Assembly: GCA_005788815.1 (NCBI GenBank)
Contig: SYAZ01000053.1
Coordinates: 1 to 64,000, forward strand
Length of the DNA stretch: 64,000 nt
Direction: 5' to 3'
Origin: Actinomycetota bacterium
GTDB taxonomy: Bacteria > Actinomycetota > Acidimicrobiia > Acidimicrobiales > Ilumatobacteraceae
Shown here: positions 57,614-64,000 of the stretch, one piece after another
Position numbering within the stretch: position 1 is the first letter of the stretch
Layout: each line of letters begins with the position of its first letter
Notes under the pieces: generated by a model
Databases searched by the model: none
The model's input: the letters and a program-made list of their open reading frames with translations, nothing else
Told to the model about the DNA's origin: nothing
Made by a program: the position numbers and the translations under genes

Positions 57614-57637
57614 CCCTGAATGCTGAGGAATTGAAAA

Positions 57638-59047
57638 CTACTTGGTCTTGCGAATGACGCCGTCACGAACAGCCGCCGCCGCCACTGCTGGAGCAACACG
57701 TTCTACAACGGTCTTGTCGAACACTGATGGCACAACAAACTCTGGCGACAGTTGCGCATCAGTTACAGACTCGGCAATTGCAATCGCGGCAGCAAGTTTC
57801 ATACCTTCTGTAATGTCTGTTGCATTCGCATCGAGTGCACCACGGAAAATACCAGGGAACGCAAGAACGTTGTTGATCTGGTTCGGATAATCACTGCGAC
57901 CAGTCGCCATGATTGATGCAAGACCATCAACCTGTTCTGGACGAATCTCGGGGTTTGGGTTAGCCATTGCAAACACAATGGGATCCTTTGCCATTGAGCG
58001 AACATCAGCTGCAGTAATGAGGTCTGGACCACTGACACCAACGAACACATCAGCGCCCTTCATGACGTCACTGATGGTTCCCATCTTGCGAGAAGAGTTT
58101 GTATTGGCAGCAAACCATTCCTTGGCAGAGTTCATTTCTCCACGGCCGGTGTAGATCGCGCCCACTCGGTCACATCCGATGACATCGCCAATGCCTGCGT
58201 TCAAAAGAATCTTTCCGATGGCTACGCCTGCAGCACCAACACCAGCAATAACCACTGTGAGGTCTTCCATTTTTTTGCCGGTGATTTTCAAGGAGTTCCA
58301 CAGCGCTGCCAATGTGACAACCGCAGTTCCGTGTTGATCATCGTGAAAAACAGGAATGTCGAGGCTGGCGCGCAGGCGCTCTTCAATTTCAAAACACTCG
58401 GGAGCCTTGATGTCTTCAAGGTTGATGCCACCAAACGTTGGGGCAATGCGCTGCACGAAATCGACAACTTCGTCGGCTGTTTGCGCATTGATACAAATAG
58501 GGAAACCGTTAACGCCACCGAACTCTTTGAACAGAAGAGCCTTGCCCTCCATTACCGGCATCGCGCCTTCAGGACCAATATCGCCAAGACCAAGAACTGC
58601 TGTTCCGTTGCTCACAATCGCCACAGTGTTCTTACGAATTGTGAACTGATGCGAAAGGGCTGGATCGTTTTCGATTGCGGTGCACACGCGCGCAACGCCT
58701 GGTGTGTACGCCATGGACAGGTCGTCACGATCATTCACCGGCGCAGTTGTGATCACTTCAATTTTTCCGGCTTCATGCATGCGGAATGTGCGATCCCACC
58801 AGTCGAGCAAAGTAACGCCATTAAGTTTTTGAACGGCACTAACAACTGCCTGCTGGTGCGCTTCATCGCGACAATGGACGACAACGCTGCGGCGAAGAAT
58901 TGGCCCACGCACGTCGAATCCGTCGAGAGCGCCAATGTTGCCACCGGCCTCACCAATAGCGGCGCAGAGCTGACCGAGTGTGCCAGGCACATTGTCAAGT
59001 TGGCAATCGAGAGCAATAGAAAAAGCGGCGGAAGGAAGTATTGACAT
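57638..59047 (-). CDS. Malic enzyme (oxaloacetate-decarboxylating) with N-terminal ACT domain
   Basis: A 469-residue enzyme converting malate to pyruvate and CO2. An N-terminal ACT domain (about 10-80) suggests allosteric control by an amino acid or similar ligand. The catalytic part has MAYTPGVARVC, KNTVAIVSNGTAVLGLGDIG with the malate site, FHDDQHGTAVVTLAAL and the nucleotide loop VVIAGVGAAGVAIGKILL. The C-terminal phosphotransacetylase-like domain of MaeB is absent. NAD versus NADP preference is not obvious. Confidence 0.93.
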   Translation of the reverse strand: MSILPSAAFSIALDCQLDNVPGTLGQLCAAIGEAGGNIGALDGFDVRGPILRRSVVVHCRDEAHQQAVVSAVQKLNGVTLLDWWDRTFRMHEAGKIEVITTAPVNDRDDLSMAYTPGVARVCTAIENDPALSHQFTIRKNTVAIVSNGTAVLGLGDIGPEGAMPVMEGKALLFKEFGGVNGFPICINAQTADEVVDFVQRIAPTFGGINLEDIKAPECFEIEERLRASLDIPVFHDDQHGTAVVTLAALWNSLKITGKKMEDLTVVIAGVGAAGVAIGKILLNAGIGDVIGCDRVGAIYTGRGEMNSAKEWFAANTNSSRKMGTISDVMKGADVFVGVSGPDLITAADVRSMAKDPIVFAMANPNPEIRPEQVDGLASIMATGRSDYPNQINNVLAFPGIFRGALDANATDITEGMKLAAAIAIAESVTDAQLSPEFVVPSVFDKTVVERVAPAVAAAAVRDGVIRKTK

Positions 59048-59148
59048 AGGGAATACCGAGGATACGCCATTTCGGCATCAATCTGGCGGGTAGATATGTG
59101 AACTGACACCAAATACAGAGGGAACATGGGCGCAAACACTGGTTCACA

Positions 59149-59154
59149 TAGTGT
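59149..59154 (+). promoter_or_regulatory. TANNNT -10 hexamer before the FkbM gene
   Basis: TAGTGT, then 6 nt (GATGGG), then ATG at 59161; no Shine-Dalgarno. It supports this start and leaderless expression. Confidence 0.45.
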
Positions 59155-59160
59155 GATGGG

Positions 59161-60009
59161 ATGGCATTTACTCGCAAGAAGTCCCTGCGCTCCCCCGTTG
59201 ACCCTGTCGAAATTGTCACCACTATCTACAGAGGCCTTTTGGGCAGAGAGCCTGACGAAATGGGATTGCCCAATTTTGTTGAACTCTACGAATCCCAGGG
59301 GCTGCAAAAAGTCTTAGAAGCAATCGGTGGTAGCGAAGAAATGCGCAAGCGAGTTTCTGCAACTGATTACCGCAAGCATTGGTCACTCTCACAGTTCCGA
59401 GAGGTGGAAATTCTGCTCTCACTGATGACCGCGATTGCCGCGCCATCGAAAATCATTGTTGACGTCGGTGCAGCCGGGGTGCACCTGTCCAACTCTATTG
59501 ACCTCATTTCAAGCATTGGGTGGAAAGGAATACTGGTCGAGGCGAACCCCAAGGATGCGGAAATACTTGCAGAAGCCGTGAAGGACATCAACGCAACCGT
59601 TCTGAACTACGCAGTTTCAGACACTGAAGGCGAAGCGACATTCTTTCTTGGCAAGCATCCTCACCACTCTTCATTAAAATCTGAGATGACGTCATGGTGG
59701 GGCCCCATCAGCGGAGAAATCACTGTCACCAAACGCAGGCTCCCAAATATTCTGAAAGATCACAATGTTCCTGAAATCTTCGGTGTGCTCTCTCTCGACA
59801 TTGAAGGTGTCGAGTTTGAAGTAATCAACGACTTACTCGAAAACTCCAATTATCGACCACAGTGGATGATTATTGAATGGGGCGAGAAACTCTATGAAGC
59901 GACACTCAACGATGAAAGGTTGACAGAAAAGATCCGCCACGAATACTCAATCGTTGGCGGCACCGAGGCCAACATCTTTCTGCAACACAGAAGTGTTACA
60001 GAATCCTGA
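59161..60009 (+). CDS. FkbM-family methyltransferase with DUF4214-like N-terminus
   Basis: A 282-residue protein. Residues 12-62 (YRGLLGREPDEMGLPNFVELY) match the DUF4214 type of domain found next to glycan enzymes. From about 95 a Rossmann SAM-dependent methyltransferase of the FkbM family follows: IIVDVGAAGVHLSNS, LVEANPKD and LSLDIEGVEFEVI. Such enzymes methylate sugars or other oxygen groups; the acceptor is unknown. No glycosyltransferases are nearby, so a surface-glycan role is only suggested by the domain pair. Confidence 0.82.
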   Translation: MAFTRKKSLRSPVDPVEIVTTIYRGLLGREPDEMGLPNFVELYESQGLQKVLEAIGGSEEMRKRVSATDYRKHWSLSQFREVEILLSLMTAIAAPSKIIVDVGAAGVHLSNSIDLISSIGWKGILVEANPKDAEILAEAVKDINATVLNYAVSDTEGEATFFLGKHPHHSSLKSEMTSWWGPISGEITVTKRRLPNILKDHNVPEIFGVLSLDIEGVEFEVINDLLENSNYRPQWMIIEWGEKLYEATLNDERLTEKIRHEYSIVGGTEANIFLQHRSVTES

Positions 60010-60032
60010 ACTGATGACCTCGGCTTAGACGC

Positions 60033-60731
60033 TTACTTCTGAATGGTGCCGTTCGACATCTGAGTACCGGTAAAGATTGTGCCGGTCTGCACTGAGCCAG
60101 TTGTGATTGCACCCAACATGAATGCATAGTCAATTGTTGCGTTCGTGAGGTTCGCGTTCGTGAGATTTGCAGAAGTCATATTCGAATACATTGCAGTGAT
60201 TGAGGAAAGATTTGCATTTGTCAGGTTCACCTGAAAGAGAAACGAGCTATCCAACTTTGCACTTGTCAGATTTGTGCTGACAAGAGTTGCGCCGTTGAGG
60301 TTGATGTAGGACAAGTTTGCCTTGACTCCAGAAGCACTAGTGAAGTCTGCATTAACTGCGCGAGCGCCAGTGAGATTGGCTTTCCCAATTTTCGAAGACT
60401 TCAATATTGCATTAGTCAAATTTGCACCTCGTAGGTTTGCTCCCGTGAGGTTTGCGCCAGTTAAGTCAGCGCCGGTCAGGTCTGCCCGACTGAGATTGGC
60501 ACCAGCAAGGTTTGCACTCCTTAATTTTGCGCCACGCAAGTTCGCCTTTGTCAGATTCGCTTTGGCCAATACTGCGCTATTCAGGTTTGCCTTTTTGCAT
60601 TGTGTATTTGCTTTGATAACGCAGCCGTTCACAGTCTTAGCGGGGACACTGGTGGTTGCACCGAATCCAAAAATTGATAAAGCTGAAATTGAAAGTGTTG
60701 CTATAAATGTGAACATATAACGAAGGTACAT
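60033..60731 (-). CDS. Exported pentapeptide-repeat protein
   Basis: A 232-residue protein with an N-terminal hydrophobic signal sequence (MFTFIATLSISALSIFGFGA) followed by about 30 tandem pentapeptide units of the A(N/D)LxxA type from residue 45 to 215, such as LAGANLSRADLTGADLTGAN. These fold as a right-handed quadrilateral beta helix. Two cysteines (GCVIKANTQC) precede the repeats. Function cannot be predicted. Tandem palindromes lie 14-45 nt upstream of its ATG. Confidence 0.85.
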   Translation of the reverse strand: MYLRYMFTFIATLSISALSIFGFGATTSVPAKTVNGCVIKANTQCKKANLNSAVLAKANLTKANLRGAKLRSANLAGANLSRADLTGADLTGANLTGANLRGANLTNAILKSSKIGKANLTGARAVNADFTSASGVKANLSYINLNGATLVSTNLTSAKLDSSFLFQVNLTNANLSSITAMYSNMTSANLTNANLTNATIDYAFMLGAITTGSVQTGTIFTGTQMSNGTIQK

Positions 60732-60744
60732 TCAGAACAGTTAG

Positions 60745-60776
60745 TGATGTACGTCAACTTGTAATGATGTATGTCA
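60745..60776. promoter_or_regulatory. Two tandem operator-like near-palindromes
   Basis: TGATGTACGTCA (60745-60756) and TGATGTATGTCA (60765-60776) are the same 12-bp near-palindrome, 20 bp centre to centre, i.e. two helical turns. A third partial copy, TGATGTAC, lies at 60844-60851. They sit between the divergent pentapeptide gene and the unknown gene at 60861. Cooperative binding of a dimeric regulator is likely (inference). Confidence 0.55.
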
Positions 60777-60848
60777 CCAAAGAACTAACACACAAGCGTG
60801 AATGCTTTGCATTCTCTCGCCGCGTAAAAACATTGTGCGTAAGTGATG

Positions 60849-60854
60849 TACTGT
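60849..60854 (+). promoter_or_regulatory. TANNNT -10 hexamer before the 60861 gene
   Basis: TACTGT, 6 nt, then GTG at 60861. It overlaps the third TGATGTAC element, so binding there would block this promoter. Confidence 0.4.
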
Positions 60855-60860
60855 GCGATT

Positions 60861-61349
60861 GTGAATGCAAACGAAATTCCTGTCGCCCACACACCATCTG
60901 GTGGTTATGGAGAACACTTCCCACCGCTCATTCTTGGCAACTGCACAGAACCATTAATAGAAGGTGCTCCAGATCTACGTGGCATCTGGAAAACTGTTAG
61001 CGCGACACGCGGTGGAGAACCAGTACCTTCCGACGATCGCCTCTTGTCATACACCGAACGAATCGAACAATGCGGAAACAGAATTGTTGATTGTGGTGGA
61101 GGAACTGTTGCTGATGCTCGCGCAGATGGCACAGAAGAAAACGGGGTGCACGATGTTTCTGTATTTGACTACACCACACCTATTCATGTGATCGCTACAT
61201 ATGAAGACGGAGCATTTGTTCTGCGGCCCGTCGGAATTCCCGGCATTGAAGTACGCCGAGAACTTGATGCTGACGGCCACATGATCTGGACACGACCAGA
61301 TATGGGCGGCATACGCGTTGTTCTAGAGCGAGTCAGTCCACCGAGATAA
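60861..61349 (+). CDS. Hypothetical protein, probably a small beta-rich fold
   Basis: 162 residues from the GTG at 60861 (ATG at 60846 or GTG at 60843 are in frame as alternatives). No family is recognised. The pattern DLRGIWKTVSATRGGEPVPS near the start, alternating strands with VIATYEDGAFVLRPVG, and a final IRVVLERV suggest a lipocalin-like beta barrel, but that is a guess. Cysteines occur in LGNC, EQCG and VDCGGG. The end lies 12 nt from the convergent acyl-CoA ligase. Confidence 0.65.
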   Translation: MNANEIPVAHTPSGGYGEHFPPLILGNCTEPLIEGAPDLRGIWKTVSATRGGEPVPSDDRLLSYTERIEQCGNRIVDCGGGTVADARADGTEENGVHDVSVFDYTTPIHVIATYEDGAFVLRPVGIPGIEVRRELDADGHMIWTRPDMGGIRVVLERVSPPR

Positions 61350-61361
61350 ATCGGCAGTTGG

Positions 61362-63074
61362 CTATTCGCCGATTAGTTCTTTACGCAGTTCACGCTTCAA
61401 GAATTTGCCCGTAGCGTTACGCGGAATCGGTTCAGACCGGAACCACACCTTTGTTGGGATCTTGTGCTTAGCAAGCGACGCCGACAAGAACGTGCGAAGT
61501 TCTTCTTCGGTCAGGGTTGCTCCAGGTCGTAACACAAGCACTGCCGCCACCTCTTCACCGAGGCGCTCTTCTGGAATTCCGAAGACTGCAGCTTCAGCAA
61601 TTGCATCGTGGTTGTAGATGACTGTCTCCACCTCACTGCAATAGACATTCTCACCACCGCGGATGACCATGTCCTTTGCGCGATCGACGATGTATACAAA
61701 ACCTTCGTCATCAATTCGTGCGATATCGCCGGTATTCAACCAACCATCTTTGATTGTCTCCGCATTTGCTTCTGGGCGGTTTAGATAGCCCTTAATGACA
61801 ATGGAGCCACGTACGCACAAGATGCCCACAGTGTTGGGCCCAGGAGGTAAGTCATTGCCGTCCTCGTCAACGAGTTTTCCTTCCAGTGTTGGCACTAGTG
61901 GACCACATGAATCTGGTTTTGCAATGTACAAACGCGCAGAGTTAGCCGTGATGATTCCGCATGTCTCGGTCATGCCATAACCCGTGGATGGTTGACCAGT
62001 CTTTAAGGCTCCAGCAATTTTGTGCACGAGGTCTGGTTGAACCGCAGAACCACCGCCACCCATGCCTACGACAGATGATGTATCGCGTGTTGACCAATCG
62101 GGGTGCATGAGAAGTTCACGGCTCATCGATGGAACGCCTGAGAAGTTTGTGATTCGCTCCCGTTCAATGAGTTCCAGCGCACGGCCTGGATCCCACTTGT
62201 ACGTCATCACAACTTTTCCTCCAACAAGTGTTGCTGGGTGCAATAGGCAGTTACACGCAGTGACATGAAAAAGTGGAGTCGGCGCCATAAACGCTGGTGA
62301 GTATGCAACATCGGGTGCCGGTGCGGCAGTGACCTCGCCGAGAGCTACTGCTTTTTGTTCTGCAGCATTGGTGATGGCCCCCATTGCTGCAATGTTGAAG
62401 ATGTTCGCAACAGAACCACGATGAGTGAGCTGTGCGCCCTTCGGAAAACCAGTGGTGCCTGATGTGTAGAAAATAGTTGCATCGTCATCTGGGTCGATTG
62501 ATGCGTCAGGCAGAACTCCTGGATCGGCAGCACTCATTACATCGGCCCAGCGCACACCATCACCTTGTACTGCACGATCGGTGCGAACTGAAATGACATG
62601 CATCGGCGGCACGTTTGTTAACTGCTGAAAACGTTCAAGTCGTTCATCGTCGGCGATCAACACAAGGGGCGCACTGTCGTTCAATGCATATTCCATCTCT
62701 GGCGCTGTCCACCAAGCATTCATTCCGACTGCTGCTGCGCCAATGGAGATAGTTGCCCAGTACCCCACTACCCACTCGGGATAGTTACGCATGGCAAGTG
62801 CGACACGTGTTCCACTACCTACACCGTGGGCGACAAGGTGCTGTGCCAATTTGCGCACCATGACATGCACCTCGTTGTAACTAAAACGCTCGTCTTCGTA
62901 CACGAGATAATCCTTGTCACCATGCCCAGCTGACATCTCCCACATGAAGCGCATGTTTGGTGGCGCCGCTGCAAAACTCTTGAGCGTCACACCACGCACC
63001 ACCTCTGTAGTCACAGCAAACGGTGAACCAGGTCCGGTTATTTCATTACGGGCTGCAAGATAATGCTCAATCAT
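61362..63074 (-). CDS. Acyl-CoA synthetase (AMP-forming, FadD-like)
   Basis: A 570-residue class I adenylate-forming enzyme that activates a fatty or aromatic acid to its CoA ester. Motifs: P-loop FYTSGTTGFPKGAQLTH, A5 GYGMTETCGI, A7 NTGDIARIDDEGFVYIVDRAK with A8 RGGENVYCSEVE, and A10 NATGKFLKRELR with the catalytic lysine. AGGAAG precedes the ATG at 63074, which is preferred to the frame extending to 63110. It is divergent from the cysteine-rich gene and near a desaturase, suggesting lipid metabolism. Confidence 0.9.
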   Translation of the reverse strand: MIEHYLAARNEITGPGSPFAVTTEVVRGVTLKSFAAAPPNMRFMWEMSAGHGDKDYLVYEDERFSYNEVHVMVRKLAQHLVAHGVGSGTRVALAMRNYPEWVVGYWATISIGAAAVGMNAWWTAPEMEYALNDSAPLVLIADDERLERFQQLTNVPPMHVISVRTDRAVQGDGVRWADVMSAADPGVLPDASIDPDDDATIFYTSGTTGFPKGAQLTHRGSVANIFNIAAMGAITNAAEQKAVALGEVTAAPAPDVAYSPAFMAPTPLFHVTACNCLLHPATLVGGKVVMTYKWDPGRALELIERERITNFSGVPSMSRELLMHPDWSTRDTSSVVGMGGGGSAVQPDLVHKIAGALKTGQPSTGYGMTETCGIITANSARLYIAKPDSCGPLVPTLEGKLVDEDGNDLPPGPNTVGILCVRGSIVIKGYLNRPEANAETIKDGWLNTGDIARIDDEGFVYIVDRAKDMVIRGGENVYCSEVETVIYNHDAIAEAAVFGIPEERLGEEVAAVLVLRPGATLTEEELRTFLSASLAKHKIPTKVWFRSEPIPRNATGKFLKRELRKELIGE

Positions 63075-63126
63075 CTTCCTATCTTGGTACAAAAGTGACC
63101 ATTGGCACATAGTTCAACATCGCCCG

Positions 63127-63132
63127 TATCGT
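63127..63132 (+). promoter_or_regulatory. TANNNT -10 hexamer before the 63139 gene
   Basis: TATCGT, 6 nt (GGGCAC), then ATG at 63139, without a Shine-Dalgarno: leaderless arrangement. Confidence 0.45.
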
Positions 63133-63138
63133 GGGCAC

Positions 63139-63789
63139 ATGGAAGATTTCGAGGAAATCGCTACCAGCGAGACCGTCTGGAGATTTGAGAAGGATTTTCT
63201 CACATCGAACTGGACATGCATCTGGGGTCGCGGCTGTAAAGGAATCGGAGAAACCGAGAACACAGAGAACGGACACGGATGCTGCTCGGTCGGAGCTGAA
63301 CTAGATGGTGAAGACGAGGCACTCAACTTGTCTGCCAACGCGGCCTTTGTTCCCACTTCACTGTTTCAGTTCCACGAGGAAGCAGCACTTGGTGGCGTAT
63401 TTAGGGACGAGAAACGCAACGCCACGCGAGTCGTCGAAGGTGCATGCATTTTTCTCAATAGACCCGGCTTTGAGGGCGGAGCAGGGTGTGCGCTGCACTT
63501 GGCAGCCCAGCACTTTGAAGAATCCCCTATTGATTGGAAACCATCTGTTTGTTGGCAGCTGCCCATAAAAGTGGACTGGGAATTAGGTGAGGGCAATACA
63601 GAGATCGCCACCGTTCGCAGATGGAGCCGCAAGGACTGGGGCGACGACGGCGACCCCATGGCCTGGTGTTGCACCGAAGGCCCCGAGGCATACGTAGGCG
63701 ACAAACGGGTCATTGACTCGCTATCAGGCGAACTAACCGCCATCGTGGGTGAAGCAGTCATGGTGACATTGCGCCAACGCCTGCGGTAA
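63139..63789 (+). CDS. Conserved cysteine-rich protein (DUF3109/YkgJ-like)
   Basis: A 216-residue protein with nine cysteines: C27, C33, C48, C49, C103, C117, C138, C177 and C178. The pattern GCCSVGAEL and the spaced C103/C117/C138 set (ACIFLNRPGFEGGAGCALH, PSVCWQLPIK) recall YkgJ/DUF3109 proteins, which are thought to bind a metal or iron-sulfur cluster. Four cysteines come as two adjacent pairs. No reaction is known. It lies between the acyl-CoA ligase and desaturase genes. Confidence 0.7.
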   Translation: MEDFEEIATSETVWRFEKDFLTSNWTCIWGRGCKGIGETENTENGHGCCSVGAELDGEDEALNLSANAAFVPTSLFQFHEEAALGGVFRDEKRNATRVVEGACIFLNRPGFEGGAGCALHLAAQHFEESPIDWKPSVCWQLPIKVDWELGEGNTEIATVRRWSRKDWGDDGDPMAWCCTEGPEAYVGDKRVIDSLSGELTAIVGEAVMVTLRQRLR

Positions 63790-63805
63790 AAGTCACTCTA
63801 CGCTC

Positions 63806-63825
63806 CCTACCTATCAGTAGGTAGG
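63806..63825. promoter_or_regulatory. Perfect palindrome upstream of the desaturase gene
   Basis: CCTACCTA-TCAG-TAGGTAGG, a perfect 8-4-8 inverted repeat ending 4 nt before the TAACCT -10 hexamer, so it covers the -35/spacer region. The form is typical of TetR-type repressor operators, many of which control fatty-acid genes; the regulator is not in the window. Confidence 0.6.
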
Positions 63826-63829
63826 ACGC

Positions 63830-63835
63830 TAACCT
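63830..63835 (+). promoter_or_regulatory. TANNNT -10 hexamer before the desaturase
   Basis: TAACCT, 6 nt (GAAGCC), then ATG at 63842; no Shine-Dalgarno. A leaderless start placed immediately downstream of the palindrome. Confidence 0.45.
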
Positions 63836-63841
63836 GAAGCC

Positions 63842-64000
63842 ATGAGCCCAGAGACCTCAGTCAAGCCAGAGCCACGCGAACGTTCGCTGAACGATGTTCG
63901 AGCAATCATCCCCGAGAGTTGCTACAAACGTTCAGTGTTGAAAGCATCACTCGCTCTCGTTCAAGCTTCAGTGCTGTACGTAGTGCCGATGATTGGTCTT
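63842..64000 (+). CDS. Fatty-acid desaturase, N-terminal fragment (runs off the window)
   Basis: Only the first 53 residues are present. The stretch LNDVRAIIPESCYKRSVLKA followed by a hydrophobic helix (SVLYVVPMIGL) resembles the N-terminus of membrane fatty-acid desaturases (delta-12 type), before the first His box. The His-box motifs lie outside the window, so the assignment rests on a short match. Its promoter carries a perfect palindrome, suggesting tight regulation of membrane fluidity. Confidence 0.6.
   Translation, partial: MSPETSVKPEPRERSLNDVRAIIPESCYKRSVLKASLALVQASVLYVVPMIGL

Noticed and set aside
57506-57637. Sodium/lithium riboswitch in front of nhaA
   Set aside because: The 132-nt gap holds only a small CCGG hairpin and a TACAAT box; I cannot match it to the known nhaA motif consensus.

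Overview
This window reads as a chromosomal segment of an actinobacterium, most likely a low-GC aquatic lineage of class Acidimicrobiia (class-level placement is inference). The signs are: homologues of BldD and WhiG; a mycothiol-type DsbA-like oxidoreductase resembling Rv2466c; an F420-type luciferase-like oxidoreductase; a PAC2 protein; the Mec/CysM pair known from mycobacteria; an ssrA tag ending in FALAA; and the gene order rpsB-tsf-pyrH-frr-cdsA-dxr-rseP-ispG. Coding density is very high. No gap between genes exceeds 300 bases once RNA genes are counted, and I see no insertion sequence, prophage, CRISPR array, plasmid or rRNA gene. Many genes lack a Shine-Dalgarno sequence and instead carry a TANNNT hexamer 6-8 nt before the start codon, which suggests leaderless transcription.

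Layout. 1-4140: a partial NADP-isocitrate dehydrogenase, an acyl-CoA dehydrogenase with an alkyl-sulfatase-like hydrolase, and an EamA transporter. 4187-16942: tRNA-Val, then a long minus-strand block (lepA, MFS transporter, photolyase, hrcA, dnaJ, rsmE, a BldD-like regulator, hemW), with rpsT divergent, then holA, comEC and comEA. A plus-strand membrane protein lies between the two com genes. 17076-21738: an APH-like kinase, PAC2 and LLM oxidoreductase operon facing a histone-deacetylase-like gene. 21741-29356: rimP-nusA-infB behind a putative leader terminator, divergent from proS-manA. 29353-42584: a minus-strand run of about 13 kb from yifB (comM) and dprA through a tyrosine recombinase, whiG, a degenerate M23 protein, rpsB, tsf, pyrH, frr, cdsA, dxr and rseP to ispG. 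This links translation, lipid and isoprenoid synthesis with DNA-uptake genes.

42626-53796: a lipoprotein, clpP, a beta-carbonic anhydrase, two fold-type II PLP enzymes, a short-variable-loop tRNA with anticodon UAG directly abutting a D-threonine-aldolase-like gene, rdgB, rph, murI, an EamA transporter, cysM and mec (without cysO), smpB and ssrA. 54018-64000: membrane pyrophosphatase, NhaA, malic enzyme, FkbM-type methyltransferase, pentapeptide-repeat protein, an unknown protein, acyl-CoA ligase, a nine-cysteine protein and the start of a fatty-acid desaturase behind a perfect palindrome.

The most interesting points are: the BldD-like regulator, with a modified c-di-GMP signature and a BldD-box-like palindrome in front of its own gene, in the same window as a WhiG sigma factor; the class I-shaped tRNA with a leucine anticodon; the leader terminator before rimP-nusA; a Xer recombinase with an extra N-terminal module and Cys/His motif; a ComEC without its metallo-beta-lactamase domain; and several operator-like palindromes at divergent promoters.
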